A DNA stretch of 44,368 bases. Source: Basidiobolus meristosporus CBS 931.73 (Eukaryota > Basidiobolomycota > Basidiobolomycetes > Basidiobolales > Basidiobolaceae). The stretch's first letter is position 1. Every line of letters begins with the position of its first letter. The DNA is taken from NCBI GenBank assembly GCA_002104905.1, contig MCFE01000697.1:1-44368 (forward strand), given 5' to 3'. A program made the position numbers and the translations under genes. The notes under the pieces were generated by a model, which was not told where the DNA came from, did not search any database, and saw only the letters and a program-made list of their open reading frames with translations. Positions 1 through 11,515 of this stretch are shown here, one piece after another.

Positions 1-63
1 CGCATTTGGTTACACACAATGGCACCATTTTTTAGGATATCGCGTATGAGCCTGAATGTGAGC

Positions 64-70
64 TATAAAT
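64..70 (+). promoter_or_regulatory. TATA box of the DAACS gene
   Basis: TATAAAT lies 58 nt upstream of the chosen ATG at 122. This is a plausible core promoter element from position and sequence only. Confidence 0.5.
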
Positions 71-121
71 TGGCCTCGTCGGCCAACCGGTTCCCTACCA
101 CCGCCTTCCTCACCATACAGC

Positions 122-1467
122 ATGACCATCATTGGGGAACAACTTCCACAGAGCGAGAGCCAATTGCGCCGATTCTCCCGTAAGGTTTGGAGGATCTTGT
201 GCTGGCCTAGCTTGACCCACTGGATCATCACTTCCATGATCCTTGGCATCATCGTGGGCTGGCTAGCTCCTAGCTTCGCTGTCCAACTTCAGCCTCTCTC
301 CAACATCTTTGTTTACATGATCAAGGCCATGATTACCCCGCTTCTGTTTGCCACTCTAGCTGTGGGGATTGCTGGCCACGGGGATGATCTCAAGAAGATC
401 GGCTCCTTGGCTATCAAGTCGCTGATCTACTTCGAGGTGATCACCACCATTGCCTTGGTTCTGGGTGTTCTCACCGCGAATCTATTCAAACCTGGTCACG
501 GGGTCCACCTGGAGGGATACGACAACAAAACCGGACAAGACCTGGCCAGCACCCAGATCACATGGGAACATGAGCTCTACTCCATCATCCCGCAAAGTTT
601 CTTCAAGGCGGCGGCCGACAATGCCGTGCTACAGATCGTGTTCTGCGCCATCATGTTTGCGGTCGCCCTTGTGAAGACCCCAGCCCAACACAAGCAGCCA
701 ATGATCACCTTCCTTGACAGCCTGGCCAACGTGATGTTCAAGGTGACCGGGTTGGTGATGAATTACGCCCCCATCGGTATATTCGCCGCGCTCTCCTATA
801 CCGTCGGTAAGAATGGGATCTCCGTGCTGAGCAGCCTAGGGAAACTCGTGGGCTCCGTGTATCTGGCGTTGGTCGTGTTCATCGTTGTGATCTTCATACC
901 CATCATGCTGATCGCCAAGATCCCTATATTGAAGTTTGTGAAATGCATCTCCCAGCCACTCCTCATCGCATTTACCACCTGTTCTTCGGAGGCCGCCCTA
1001 CCACCGCCATGCAGGCCTTGGAAGACTTCGGAGTCCCGAAGAAGATCGTGGCTTTCGTCCTGCCCACCGGGTACTCGTTTAATCTGGATGGCGGCTCGAT
1101 CTACTTCTCCATCGCCACCCTCTTCGCAGCGCAAGCTGGCGGGGTAGAGCTATCGGTGTCTCGCCAGGCCTTCCTAGTACTCACCCTGATGCTCACCAGC
1201 AAAGGTGTAGCCGGGGTTCCTCGAGCCGGCTTGGTCGTGGTGGCCAGCGCCGTTCAGAGCTTCGATCTGCCCTACGAGGCTGTGGCAGTCCTCCTAGGAG
1301 TGGAGCCCATTCTAGAGATGGGAAAGACTGCGGTGAACGTGGCTGGCAACTGCATCGCCACCGTTGTCATGGCCAAACTGGAGGGCGAGTTCCCAGCGTC
1401 GAAGTTGGAGGACTCCAGATTTACCTCGCTTGAATCAGGCGAGGACAAACCAATCACTAGCATTTAG
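122..1467 (+). CDS. Dicarboxylate/amino acid:cation symporter (DAACS), one-base frame break
   Basis: Membrane transporter of the glutamate/dicarboxylate symporter family, about 448 residues if the break is ignored, which is the usual family length, and without introns. The N-terminal part has several hydrophobic segments. The HP1 motif SSEAALP ends the first frame; the second frame carries the NLDGGSIY motif (family NMDG), the HP2 motif SKGVAGVP and the TM8 motif EMGKTAVNVAGN. The frame switches at about 1001-1003: codon CTA at 998-1000 is followed by two bases instead of three before the ACC at 1003, so one base is missing. Both halves are otherwise open and conserved, so this is either a very recent mutation or an assembly error. 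By alignment from memory, GltPh D394, R397 and D405 are replaced by E, K and N; an Asn at the last site is typical of proton-coupled bacterial DctA/GltP. Substrate is likely an acidic amino acid or dicarboxylate (inference). Confidence 0.85.
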
Positions 1468-1977
1468 ATCATCTAAGCCCAGCAACCCTAGCCCATCCTT
1501 AAGTAGAAATCCCTAAACCATGCCTGTTGATAAGTTAATGTGAGATTCAGTTAGGGTGAAGAATGTAAATAAACTCGATAATGTGAAATTCAGATGCCAA
1601 TCGGACGCCCCCACCAATCATCACCGTCGAATTTATTGATCATGCAGAATTGGGAGTGGACTGTGGTCTGGGCTATTATGGGAAAGGGAATGGGATTTGG
1701 GATTTGGGATTTGGGAGGGACATGGATGGAACAAGCTGGGCATAATTAAGGGGGATTTCTTTTCCTCCCTCCATTTCCTTTCGAATTCGCTATTTGGGGC
1801 GAGTTTTCGATCGAAAAGGTTAACTCCCTTCCGTAGTTATTGGGTAGTGATAACGCTTAGGAAATTTCCTGATATTGGCCAACAAGGTCCCTTGAAAGTA
1901 AGTCAAACCAGTGACTCTGGACAGCATATAGAGAGAAGTCTCAATCCATACTTGGTAGGAAAAAGCGAGCGACAACC
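1468..1977. other. Intergenic region with a GGGATTT microrepeat
   Basis: No gene seen. It holds a short tandem repeat with GGGATTT three times around 1691-1714, a polypyrimidine stretch near 1760-1780, and the 5' leader and promoter of the helicase gene. Confidence 0.5.
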
Positions 1978-4733
<2,756 letters not shown>

Positions 4734-5123
4734 AAGTTCATTTATTATTCGACCATTTTATTCTAATCTTTGAGTCCCGCCCCTTCTTCATTGCTCTGTG
4801 TGAGTCCACCATGGGATCACTTTGAGGAAACGCCAAATAAACCATCATTTCTGACCACGAACGCCGCCATCTCCTGAGAAAACAAAAATGCATGTAATAG
4901 AAGGTTCGGCCATGAATCCAACCAGATTTCTCGGCCACACTATTAGTTGAATTTGCCGTGTGGTTTAATGAGCTGCATTAATGGCATAACGCAAATCATC
5001 CCCGCCTTGTACCTCTAGACAAAAATAGGTATGGCGGGTAAGGGTCAATGGCAGCTGGACGGGTGTTGAGGGCAGATGCTCTATAAAAAGATCGGCCACC
5101 TTCAACACTCTACATATCCCACA
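4734..5123. promoter_or_regulatory. Intergenic region with TATA box of the first secreted-protein gene
   Basis: Helicase 3' region followed by the promoter of the next gene. TATAAAA at 5082-5088 lies 42 nt before the ATG at 5124. No gene seen in between. Confidence 0.55.
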
Positions 5124-5735
5124 ATGTTGAAGGCTTCCCTTATCTCGAGAATAATCATCGCTCTATTGATCACCTTGGAACTAGCCCAAGGAGCACCGAT
5201 CGGCATCGCACAAGGGCGCATGGAAAGGCGTGATGGCCAGCACAAAGACTATGGAGTACCAGAGCCCTACGATGGGTCCGTGTACCATGGCAAACCCTCA
5301 TATCCTGACGAAGGCTATGATTTGGGCGAACCTGGCTATGATACTTATCCTAAGCCAACCTACCGACCAAAGCCTACTCCTCATCCGAAGCCTCAACCGA
5401 CCCCTACGCCCAAGCCCAAACCCACACCCACACCTACGCCGACTCCCGAGCCTAAGCCAAAGCGCAAGTCTTTCAAGTTTGGATTTGGGCTAAATATCGG
5501 GGCGAACATCGGCATCGGTGGAAAGAAAGACGGTAATGGAGTGGGCCTGGACGTGGGAGCCGGGATTGGGGCTGGGGTGCAGATCGAGACCGACAAGCAA
5601 AAAATCGATGTGAACGCAGGAGTGAAGGCGAATGTTGGAGTCGAGGTTGGGAGTGGCAAGGATGGTAAAGGACTGGATGTCGGCGTCAACACTGGTGTTG
5701 GAGCCGAGATCGGTGGTTCTGTTGAGGAGAAATGA
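5124..5735 (+). CDS. Secreted glycine-rich protein, paralog 1 (with Pro/Lys linker)
   Basis: Family not recognised; 203 aa. The ATG at 5124 is chosen because the upstream in-frame ATG at 5076 lies before the TATA box and because 5124 begins a clean signal peptide (hydrophobic core IIIALLITLELAQG, then APIG). A dibasic RR at about residue 35 and KPKRK before the conserved domain could be Kex2-type sites. A Pro-Lys-Thr-rich linker of about 40 residues leads to a domain of about 85 residues with alternating Gly and small or aliphatic residues, broken by charged turns such as GGKKDGNG, ETDKQKID and SGKDGKGL. The protein ends SVEEK. The alternation suggests beta strands; I infer a secreted wall-associated or matrix protein but cannot assign an activity. 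Confidence 0.75.
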   Translation: MLKASLISRIIIALLITLELAQGAPIGIAQGRMERRDGQHKDYGVPEPYDGSVYHGKPSYPDEGYDLGEPGYDTYPKPTYRPKPTPHPKPQPTPTPKPKPTPTPTPTPEPKPKRKSFKFGFGLNIGANIGIGGKKDGNGVGLDVGAGIGAGVQIETDKQKIDVNAGVKANVGVEVGSGKDGKGLDVGVNTGVGAEIGGSVEEK

Positions 5736-6070
5736 TTTTGAATACTTTCGCCAGTGACAGCATCATAATTCATTAAATAAAGTGAACATTTAACCACATA
5801 ACAAACAACAGCTCTATCCATTTATATCCAATGCGTGTGATCAGTGTCGGTTGCAATTACATTCAAGGATGTCAAGATATTTCACTACGTCGTGATGTTC
5901 CCCACCCTGCATGCAAGGTCCATCATTTATGCTTCAAATAGATAGGCGGCCACTATTTCTGCAAGCCTCCTAAACGCCAAGCGTGCATGGCATAAACTAA
6001 TTCCAGAGACGATGGGAAAGTATATAAGCAAAAGCCCCTCTGTACTTCTGCAATCGTTATCGGAAACAAG
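5736..6070. promoter_or_regulatory. Intergenic region with TATA box of paralog 2
   Basis: TATATAA at 6021-6027 lies 50 nt upstream of the ATG at 6071. Nothing else is supported here. Confidence 0.5.
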
Positions 6071-6442
6071 ATGTTCAAACCCTGGTGCCTCGTTGTATTC
6101 GCACTGATCGCATTGTTCATTTGCACTTCGCCGGCGCCCATCAACTACTCGTATGGAAGTTTGCATAAACGGAGACCCTTCCGGCTCGGTGTAGGGGTTG
6201 GTCTTGGGCTGAACTTGGGTGTTGGTAGTAAAAAGGAAGGCAAAGGTGTCGGTATCAATGCTGGAGCTAATGCCGGAGTTGGCGTTCAGGTGGAGACTGA
6301 CAAAAAGAAAATCGACCTTGAGGCAGGAGTGAAGGGTGATGTTGGGGTGGAAATAGGCTCCAGTAAAGACGGGAAAGGCCTGGAAATTGGCGCCAACACA
6401 AACGTAGGGGTGGGAGTGGGAGGTTCTGTTGAGGATAAATAA
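6071..6442 (+). CDS. Secreted glycine-rich protein, paralog 2
   Basis: A 123-aa member of the same unnamed family. A signal peptide (MFKPWCLVVFALIALFICT, then SPAPINY) is followed by a short propeptide ending in the Kex2-type site LHKR. The predicted mature part starts RPFRLGVGVGLGLNLG and keeps every landmark of the family: SKKEGKG, VETDKKKIDLEAGVK, SSKDGKGLEIG and the SVEDK end. The linker of paralog 1 is absent. Single exon, with TATA box 50 nt upstream. It lies between paralog 1 and an opposite-strand GPI-type gene. Confidence 0.75.
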   Translation: MFKPWCLVVFALIALFICTSPAPINYSYGSLHKRRPFRLGVGVGLGLNLGVGSKKEGKGVGINAGANAGVGVQVETDKKKIDLEAGVKGDVGVEIGSSKDGKGLEIGANTNVGVGVGGSVEDK

Positions 6443-6502
6443 GTATTCTGACACCATGATTTTCCCCATCGCTCATTTTATTAAATAAATAGTTTCATCC
6501 AG

Positions 6503-7048
6503 TCAATGCACATACACTAATAGAGCCGAGCAGAAGGCCAGGGCCCTCCACCCCGCACTGTATTGCTGTGTTCCTAGGTTTTTTTTGCCTTGTCCATATG
6601 CTGGGGTTTCTGGATGTAGTTTGACTTTTGTCGGCTGATTCCACATTGGGCCTTTCTCAGTATTTGTAGAAGCTGGTGTGCGTGTGGCGATAATTGAAGT
6701 CTGACCTGTAGAAGGGGTGTCTGTGTGACTAGCAGTAGCTAAACCGGAGCTACGAGTTGGGGTTGGTTCAGTTGAGGAAGTAGGAGTAGTCGATTCGAGT
6801 GTGGGCAGACTAATACTCCAGATTGAATATGCACTAGTAAAAGTAAACGAGCTCCACTCGCTTTCTTCGGAACTGTCGGAATCTTCGTCATACTCCACAT
6901 CTTCCATGCTGTCGTCATCATGCGACTCTTGCTCCGCCTCTTCCCAATCCTCACTAACCACCGAATCTTGAGGGAGTTCATCCACAGTCATTGAGTTTGC
7001 CAAGGTGAGCAGCCCCATAGCAGTGAGCAATAGTATCAAGAACCTCAT
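6503..7048 (-). CDS. Acidic Ser/Thr-rich GPI-type surface protein
   Basis: Not recognised; 181 aa. Visible: signal peptide (MRFLILLLTAMGLLTLANS), an acidic segment rich in Glu, Asp and Ser at about residues 24-65, a Ser/Thr/Pro-rich segment likely to be O-glycosylated, and a hydrophobic C-terminal end (WRALAFCSALLVYVH) typical of a GPI-attachment signal. This is the architecture of a small fungal wall or plasma-membrane anchored protein. A TATATAA box on this strand at 7085-7091 supports the start at 7048. It is transcribed divergently from the gene at 7313, which has the same layout. Confidence 0.65.
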   Translation of the reverse strand: MRFLILLLTAMGLLTLANSMTVDELPQDSVVSEDWEEAEQESHDDDSMEDVEYDEDSDSSEESEWSSFTFTSAYSIWSISLPTLESTTPTSSTEPTPTRSSGLATASHTDTPSTGQTSIIATRTPASTNTEKGPMWNQPTKVKLHPETPAYGQGKKNLGTQQYSAGWRALAFCSALLVYVH

Positions 7049-7084
7049 GGTAAGTTGTAAACTGACCTGGCGTGGGTCAAAAGC

Positions 7085-7091
7085 TTATATA
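7085..7091 (-). promoter_or_regulatory. TATA box of the minus-strand GPI-type gene
   Basis: TATATAA read on the minus strand, 37 nt upstream of the ATG at 7048. Confidence 0.5.
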
Positions 7092-7312
7092 TGCACCGCC
7101 ATATGCATCGGGAAAATTACCACTAGTCCGTTACTTCTTGGTAAATTTCCATCTGCATATCACAATAGAGAATGTCGGGAAATAGAAGTAGAATCGACGC
7201 GAAAGATACATGCGTACCACCAAAGACACAATCATATACAATGGCGCCAATGGCTTGGAGGATTTGTCGAACTTTACTTAAAAAGTGGTTTTGGAGATCG
7301 GTCGAATTAGCA

Positions 7313-7657
7313 ATGCGTTTATTTCGAGTTTACGTCCTCACCATCCTATTACTGACGAGGCCCGTCCTCTCAGAAACTCCTCCTGCTGAGCAGCCCTCCG
7401 GGAATGGCACACTTACTGAATCGACTACCGCGACCCTCAGTGTGACTGACCCAATACTCCCAACTTCCCAGATTGCAGTGAATGATACGGCTACGCTCAA
7501 CATTACCATGGAGCCCACCAGTTCTGTAACGTCAAGCTGGCCTCTAAGGACTGCCACTGCCGCCCCTCGTCCCACCCTTACAAGCAACTATATACGGATC
7601 ACTCCCGTCGCAATCTATATCCTGCTGAATATACTTGTCTGTGTTTTGCAGCATTAG
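7313..7657 (+). CDS. Small Ser/Thr-rich GPI-type surface protein
   Basis: Not recognised; 114 aa from the ATG at 7313. That start is preferred over in-frame ATGs at 7172 and 7241 because it places a signal peptide (MRLFRVYVLTILLLTRPVLS) at the N-terminus. A Thr/Ser/Pro-rich middle with possible N-glycosylation sites (NGT, NDT, NIT) and a hydrophobic end (IYILLNILVCVLQH) suggest a GPI-anchored mini-protein. It forms a divergent pair with the gene ending at 7048. If an upstream start is used, the signal would be a type II-like anchor instead. Confidence 0.55.
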   Translation: MRLFRVYVLTILLLTRPVLSETPPAEQPSGNGTLTESTTATLSVTDPILPTSQIAVNDTATLNITMEPTSSVTSSWPLRTATAAPRPTLTSNYIRITPVAIYILLNILVCVLQH

Positions 7658-7817
7658 TCTAAATTTAGATGGTAAATGAAACCCCAGCATGAAATTTATG
7701 CACGATCAGGAGGTGTATTTTGTTTGTCCAGTGCTCCCCTCAGAATATCCCTGATCCTTACACCGTTCCGATTTATACGATACGTGCCCGATTGTCAAGC
7801 TTATCTAACACATGTTC

Positions 7818-7825
7818 TATATATA
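7818..7825 (+). promoter_or_regulatory. TATA box of paralog 3
   Basis: TATATATA 62 nt upstream of the ATG at 7880. Confidence 0.5.
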
Positions 7826-7879
7826 GCCTCACCAAGCTCCCCATCAACATATCACCTATTTACTGTTCTATTCATCACC

Positions 7880-8272
7880 ATGCTTGCCATCAGATCTTTG
7901 CTCTTGCTCATTCTGGTCATTGCCACCTTGAGTGCACTTTCGTCTGCCGCCCCAATAAACTGGTCCCAAAGACTCCAGAAGCGAAGTGAGAACCCCAAGA
8001 AAAAGTCGTTCCGGTTAGGCGTGGGCGTTGGTGCCAATGTGAATGCTAGCATCGGAGGAAAGAAGGAAGGAAAGGGGCTGGGGGCCAATGTCGGTGCTGG
8101 TGTCGGCGTGGGTGTGCAGGTGGAGACCGACAAGAAGAAGGTGGACCTTGAGGCCGGAGTCAAAGGAAATGTTGGTGTCGAGGTCGGCACTAGTAAGGAT
8201 GGCAAGAGCCTGGAGGTTGGCGCCAATGCCGGAGTAGGAGCTGATGTTGGTGGCTCTATTGAAGAGAAATAA
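7880..8272 (+). CDS. Secreted glycine-rich protein, paralog 3
   Basis: A 130-aa family member. The ATG at 7880 is chosen over an in-frame ATG at 7676 because it lies after the TATA box and starts a signal peptide (MLAIRSLLLLILVIATLSAL). The propeptide ends in LQKR, a Kex2-type site, and the predicted mature peptide is about 90 residues. It reads as two copies of one motif: a Gly/Val/Asn strand, a turn containing K-[ED]-G-K, and a second strand, joined by VETDKKKVDLEAG. The mature region is almost identical at the DNA level to the gene at 8787, while the signal peptides differ. Function unknown. Confidence 0.75.
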   Translation: MLAIRSLLLLILVIATLSALSSAAPINWSQRLQKRSENPKKKSFRLGVGVGANVNASIGGKKEGKGLGANVGAGVGVGVQVETDKKKVDLEAGVKGNVGVEVGTSKDGKSLEVGANAGVGADVGGSIEEK

Positions 8273-8786
8273 TATTACCAACCTGGGACATATGTCACCT
8301 GGATATGTTGTCTATTTAGTCTTTGCACGATCATGCATCATCTTTTCTATCTAATAAACCATCGATTCCCACATAAATCCCCATATCCAAGCTTATCAAC
8401 ACAACACGAAGTTGTATAATGATATTCAACACGATACACGAAATTAGTCCATGAAAATCATCACCCTAACCCACATACATTTGAATTACCTCATAACCGA
8501 TGAAAATAAGGGCTGGTCAAGGCATTAACCTTTATTTTCCCCCTTTAGAGTTGGCCTTCACCCAAATAGATATGCATGAAATAATGATTCCCCCTCGTAT
8601 TTCCCCTCGTATACTACTAAACTAAGGTATATTGCTGAAGTTGCGATGTCGATGCTAATGACGTGCGGACAACCAGATGCTACTTATCCATATCGCTTCT
8701 TAGTATATAAGCCAGACAAGATATCCACGGCTGATATAACAATCAACTATCAACTAGTGAATCTTACCACTTCTTTATCCAAGACA
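8273..8786. promoter_or_regulatory. Intergenic region with TATA box of paralog 4
   Basis: AT-rich, no gene seen. TATATAA at 8704-8710 lies 83 nt upstream of the ATG at 8787. Confidence 0.5.
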
Positions 8787-9179
8787 ATGCTCGCTATCAG
8801 ATCCCTGGCTTTACTCTTGGTTGTCTTTGTCGCACTGAGTATGCTTGTCTCTGCCGCACCCATCCATCTGTCCCAAAGACTCCAGAAGCGAAATGATAAC
8901 CCCAAGAAGAAGTCATTCCGGTTAGGCGTGGGCGTTGGTGCCAATGTGAATGCTAGCATCGGAGGAAAGAAGGAAGGAAAGGGGCTGGGGGCCAATGTCG
9001 GTGCTGGTGTCGGCGTGGGTGTGCAAGTGGAGACCGACAAGAAGAAGGTGGACCTTGAGGCCGGAGTCAAAGGAAATGTTGGTGTCGAGGTCGGCACTAG
9101 TAAGGATGGCAAGAGCCTGGAGGTTGGCGCCAATGCCGGAGTGGGAGTCGATGTTAACGGCTCCGTTGAAGATAAATAA
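8787..9179 (+). CDS. Secreted glycine-rich protein, paralog 4
   Basis: A 130-aa family member with signal peptide (MLAIRSLALLLVVFVALSM), Kex2-type LQKR site and the same two-repeat glycine-rich mature region as the gene at 7880, ending NGSVEDK. The ATG at 8787 is preferred over an in-frame ATG at 8646 for the signal peptide and TATA position. From about 8916 to 9141 the DNA matches paralog 3 with a single mismatch, whereas signal peptide and flanks have diverged; this points to gene conversion of the mature region or strong constraint. Role unknown. Confidence 0.75.
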   Translation: MLAIRSLALLLVVFVALSMLVSAAPIHLSQRLQKRNDNPKKKSFRLGVGVGANVNASIGGKKEGKGLGANVGAGVGVGVQVETDKKKVDLEAGVKGNVGVEVGTSKDGKSLEVGANAGVGVDVNGSVEDK

Positions 9180-9531
9180 GGATTACCAGACATATTTATG
9201 AGCTATCCACATACTCACGTTACATAATCTTTTCTTGGGTCTCACTTTGAATTCTTCATCAACATTGTTGCAAGCGACTGTTCGATGTTGGTATCATGAG
9301 TGCTATTTAGGGCATTTTTTCATTAATAAATAATTACTAGGCCAGCTGAAATCGGTCTGCGTCGATTCATATTTCGAATGCAAAAACATGAACGATCATC
9401 AATTCTGTGGGATCAATCGATCAAGCGTTTACATATATCCCGCATCATGTGATCCTAAGATCAGTAGTTTATAAAGAGGACAGGAGTAATATTTCTTTCT
9501 CTTTCTGTCCTTTAAAGGGTTCAATATAATC
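9180..9531. other. Intergenic region upstream of RPS25 copy 1
   Basis: No gene seen. It holds the 5' leader of RPS25 with a pyrimidine-rich stretch at 9491-9513, as is common near ribosomal-protein gene starts. Confidence 0.4.
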
Positions 9532-9938
9532 ATGGTATGTAAATCTTGATTTCGATGTGTACTTGACGGATGAATAATATCTCCCCAATGGATAAGATGT
9601 TAACCTGAACTTCTTAGGCCAAGAAGGACGCTCCCGCTAAGCCTAGTTCCGGTGGAAAGAAGACCAAGAAGAAGTGGTCCAAGGGAAAGGTCAAGGATAA
9701 GGCCAACAACTTGGTCGTCTTCGACCAGGCCACTTTGGACAAATTGATGAAGGAAGCCCCCACCTACAAGCTCATCACCACCTCTGTGTTGGTTGACCGT
9801 CTTCGTATCAACGGTTCCCTTGCCCGTGTTGCCCTCAGAGAGTTGGAAACCCAAGGTTTGATCCAAAAGGTTTCCACCCACGGCTCACAATTGATCTACA
9901 CTCGCTCTATCAGCGCTGGTGGTGAGGAAGCTAACTAA
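9532..9938 (+). CDS. RPS25: 40S ribosomal protein eS25 (copy 1)
   Basis: Small-subunit ribosomal protein eS25, 107 aa. Exon 1 is only the ATG (9532-9534); an 84-nt intron follows and exon 2 is 9619-9938. The Lys-rich N-terminus ([11 protein letters not shown]), [27 protein letters not shown] and the winged-helix [11 protein letters not shown] with QLIYTR are diagnostic. An intron directly after the start codon is common in fungal ribosomal protein genes. A second copy lies at 26427-26810 with identical protein sequence. Confidence 0.95.
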
Positions 9939-10367
9939 AGTCTCGGATCTGCTACCTTGTTATTTTAAATAAATGTGATTATACCGAACGTCAGTTCAGC
10001 TATTTTGAGTTCATTGAAAACAAAAGCGCCTACCCGCCGAATCAATACGGAACTAATACATCATCGCATATATATGCAAGTGTAAGTAGAAGTGGTTCCG
10101 GAAGTCCGATGTAAATAAATTGGCTGCTCAAGGAGAGTACCGCATACAATCGATCGGTCATCAAGTCCATCTCTAAGGATCCGAAAATATCGGGACAATA
10201 TGGAAAATTCCGGATAATTTAGTGATTTCAGGGTATTGTTTTTTTTTCAAACCTCACTGAATTGGGTCTTCCTCTCTTTTCATTGTGAGCTTCTCAATTG
10301 GAAAACTGGTCTTTTTGAAGATACTTGGTGAACAATATACTCTCACTTCAACATCCTTTGAACATCA
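9939..10367. other. Intergenic region, nothing specific
   Basis: RPS25 3' region and upstream region of the next gene. No gene or repeat that I can support. Confidence 0.4.
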
Positions 10368-11170
10368 ATGAATCATAACGGAGCCAATGTCGAGGCTACC
10401 CATGCCGGAGACTTGGGGCCTGACCCAGCTTTGTTGAACTCTTTCAAGGCCGCTGCCACTGCTGTGACGCAAATGTACAAAGATGCCATGAAGCAGAACC
10501 GAAAGTCTTACCAGACAGGCTACGAACAATGCCTCCAAGATTTGATAGGTTACATTTCAACCCACGCTAGCGTTCAGAGTCAGAGAGATCGTGGAGACAT
10601 CCAGCTTCGCAACTCTTTTATACCTGCCAGTGATCTCATAGCTTTTACCAGAGAAAAATACACCCAGATTCACGCAGAGTCGACCAACTCGGAAAACCCC
10701 TCGCTGCAGCGAGAGTCCCATTCTACATCCGGATATCAAGCAGCGCAACCTGGTGTAGGTAGGTCACTATAACTGTTACACGTGAATGCAATTAACTAAC
10801 TTGAGCAACTTACAGAACGCCATAATGTTCCAGTAGCTACACCCTTCCCTACCAACCACCAGTTCAACTTCACCCCGCCTGTCGTCAATCTTAGTCCCCT
10901 GCAAGGAGCCGGTTTCGAAGGCCTACATACAGAAGAATTCGCCTCGCTGTTTGGCATGGATTCGTTGAAGCGAAGACTCAATGCTAGTGCCGACCCATTA
11001 TTTGCAAGGGATGTAAATAGCGAATACATGTTTGAACCTTCCTACAAACGTGGACGTCCTCGCCACGACGGTAAGTCAGTCTCGGAAGATAGTGCCCAAT
11101 AGCCCACTGACATTTCCATTACCCTTACCCTGTAGATTCCATCAGCCGAAGCAATAAGCATTTTTACTGA
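10368..11170 (+). CDS. Possible DUF4588/HAPSTR1-like protein
   Basis: Three exons, 10368-10758, 10816-11070 and 11136-11170, give 226 aa with consistent phases. The N-terminal segment LLNSFKAAATAVTQMYKDAM followed by a conserved-looking helix (SYQTGYEQCLQDLIGYI) resembles, from memory, fungal relatives of the HUWE1-linked stress protein HAPSTR1 (DUF4588). That assignment is tentative. The rest is low-complexity, with a basic KRGRPRHD near the C-terminus that looks like a nuclear localisation or AT-hook-like stretch. No membrane segment. A profile search would decide the family. Confidence 0.5.
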
Positions 11171-11515
11171 ACCCGCCTAATCTCAGCCCATATTTATGCC
11201 TTCTAATTTTGTCACATTCATTCAATGTACACACGCTCTTCATATAGATAACCAGTTGTAGTTTTATTTGTGTATTTTCCTTGTTCGATCGAGAGAATAA
11301 ACCCTCCTAATGCTAGCAAACCTCGGTTAGATGCATGGTATGGAACGCTGGGCCATTAACGTTGTTATTCACGGCGCCCGAGGGGAGGGAACACCCAGCG
11401 TGATGTTTATGTGCGAGTAGGATAAGGAGAATCATGCTTTAGAAAAAAATGATGTACATGTGTCATAATAAGTGAAAATGCTGTATGAAGTGACGGAGCA
11501 TATGAAGGCTAGAGT
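11171..11515. other. Intergenic region between convergent genes
   Basis: 3' regions of the upstream (+) gene and the PPR gene (-). A possible AATAAA at about 11296 is seen; nothing else. Confidence 0.35.

Noticed and set aside
998-1011. Programmed frameshift in the DAACS gene
   Set aside because: No slippery heptamer or hungry/stop codon at the site; a missing base in the CCx codon is simpler.
5393-5821. Minus-strand open frame opposite glycine-rich paralog 1 (and similar ones opposite paralogs 3 and 4)
   Set aside because: These are antisense shadows of a glycine-rich coding region; low-complexity Pro/Thr sequence with no start context.
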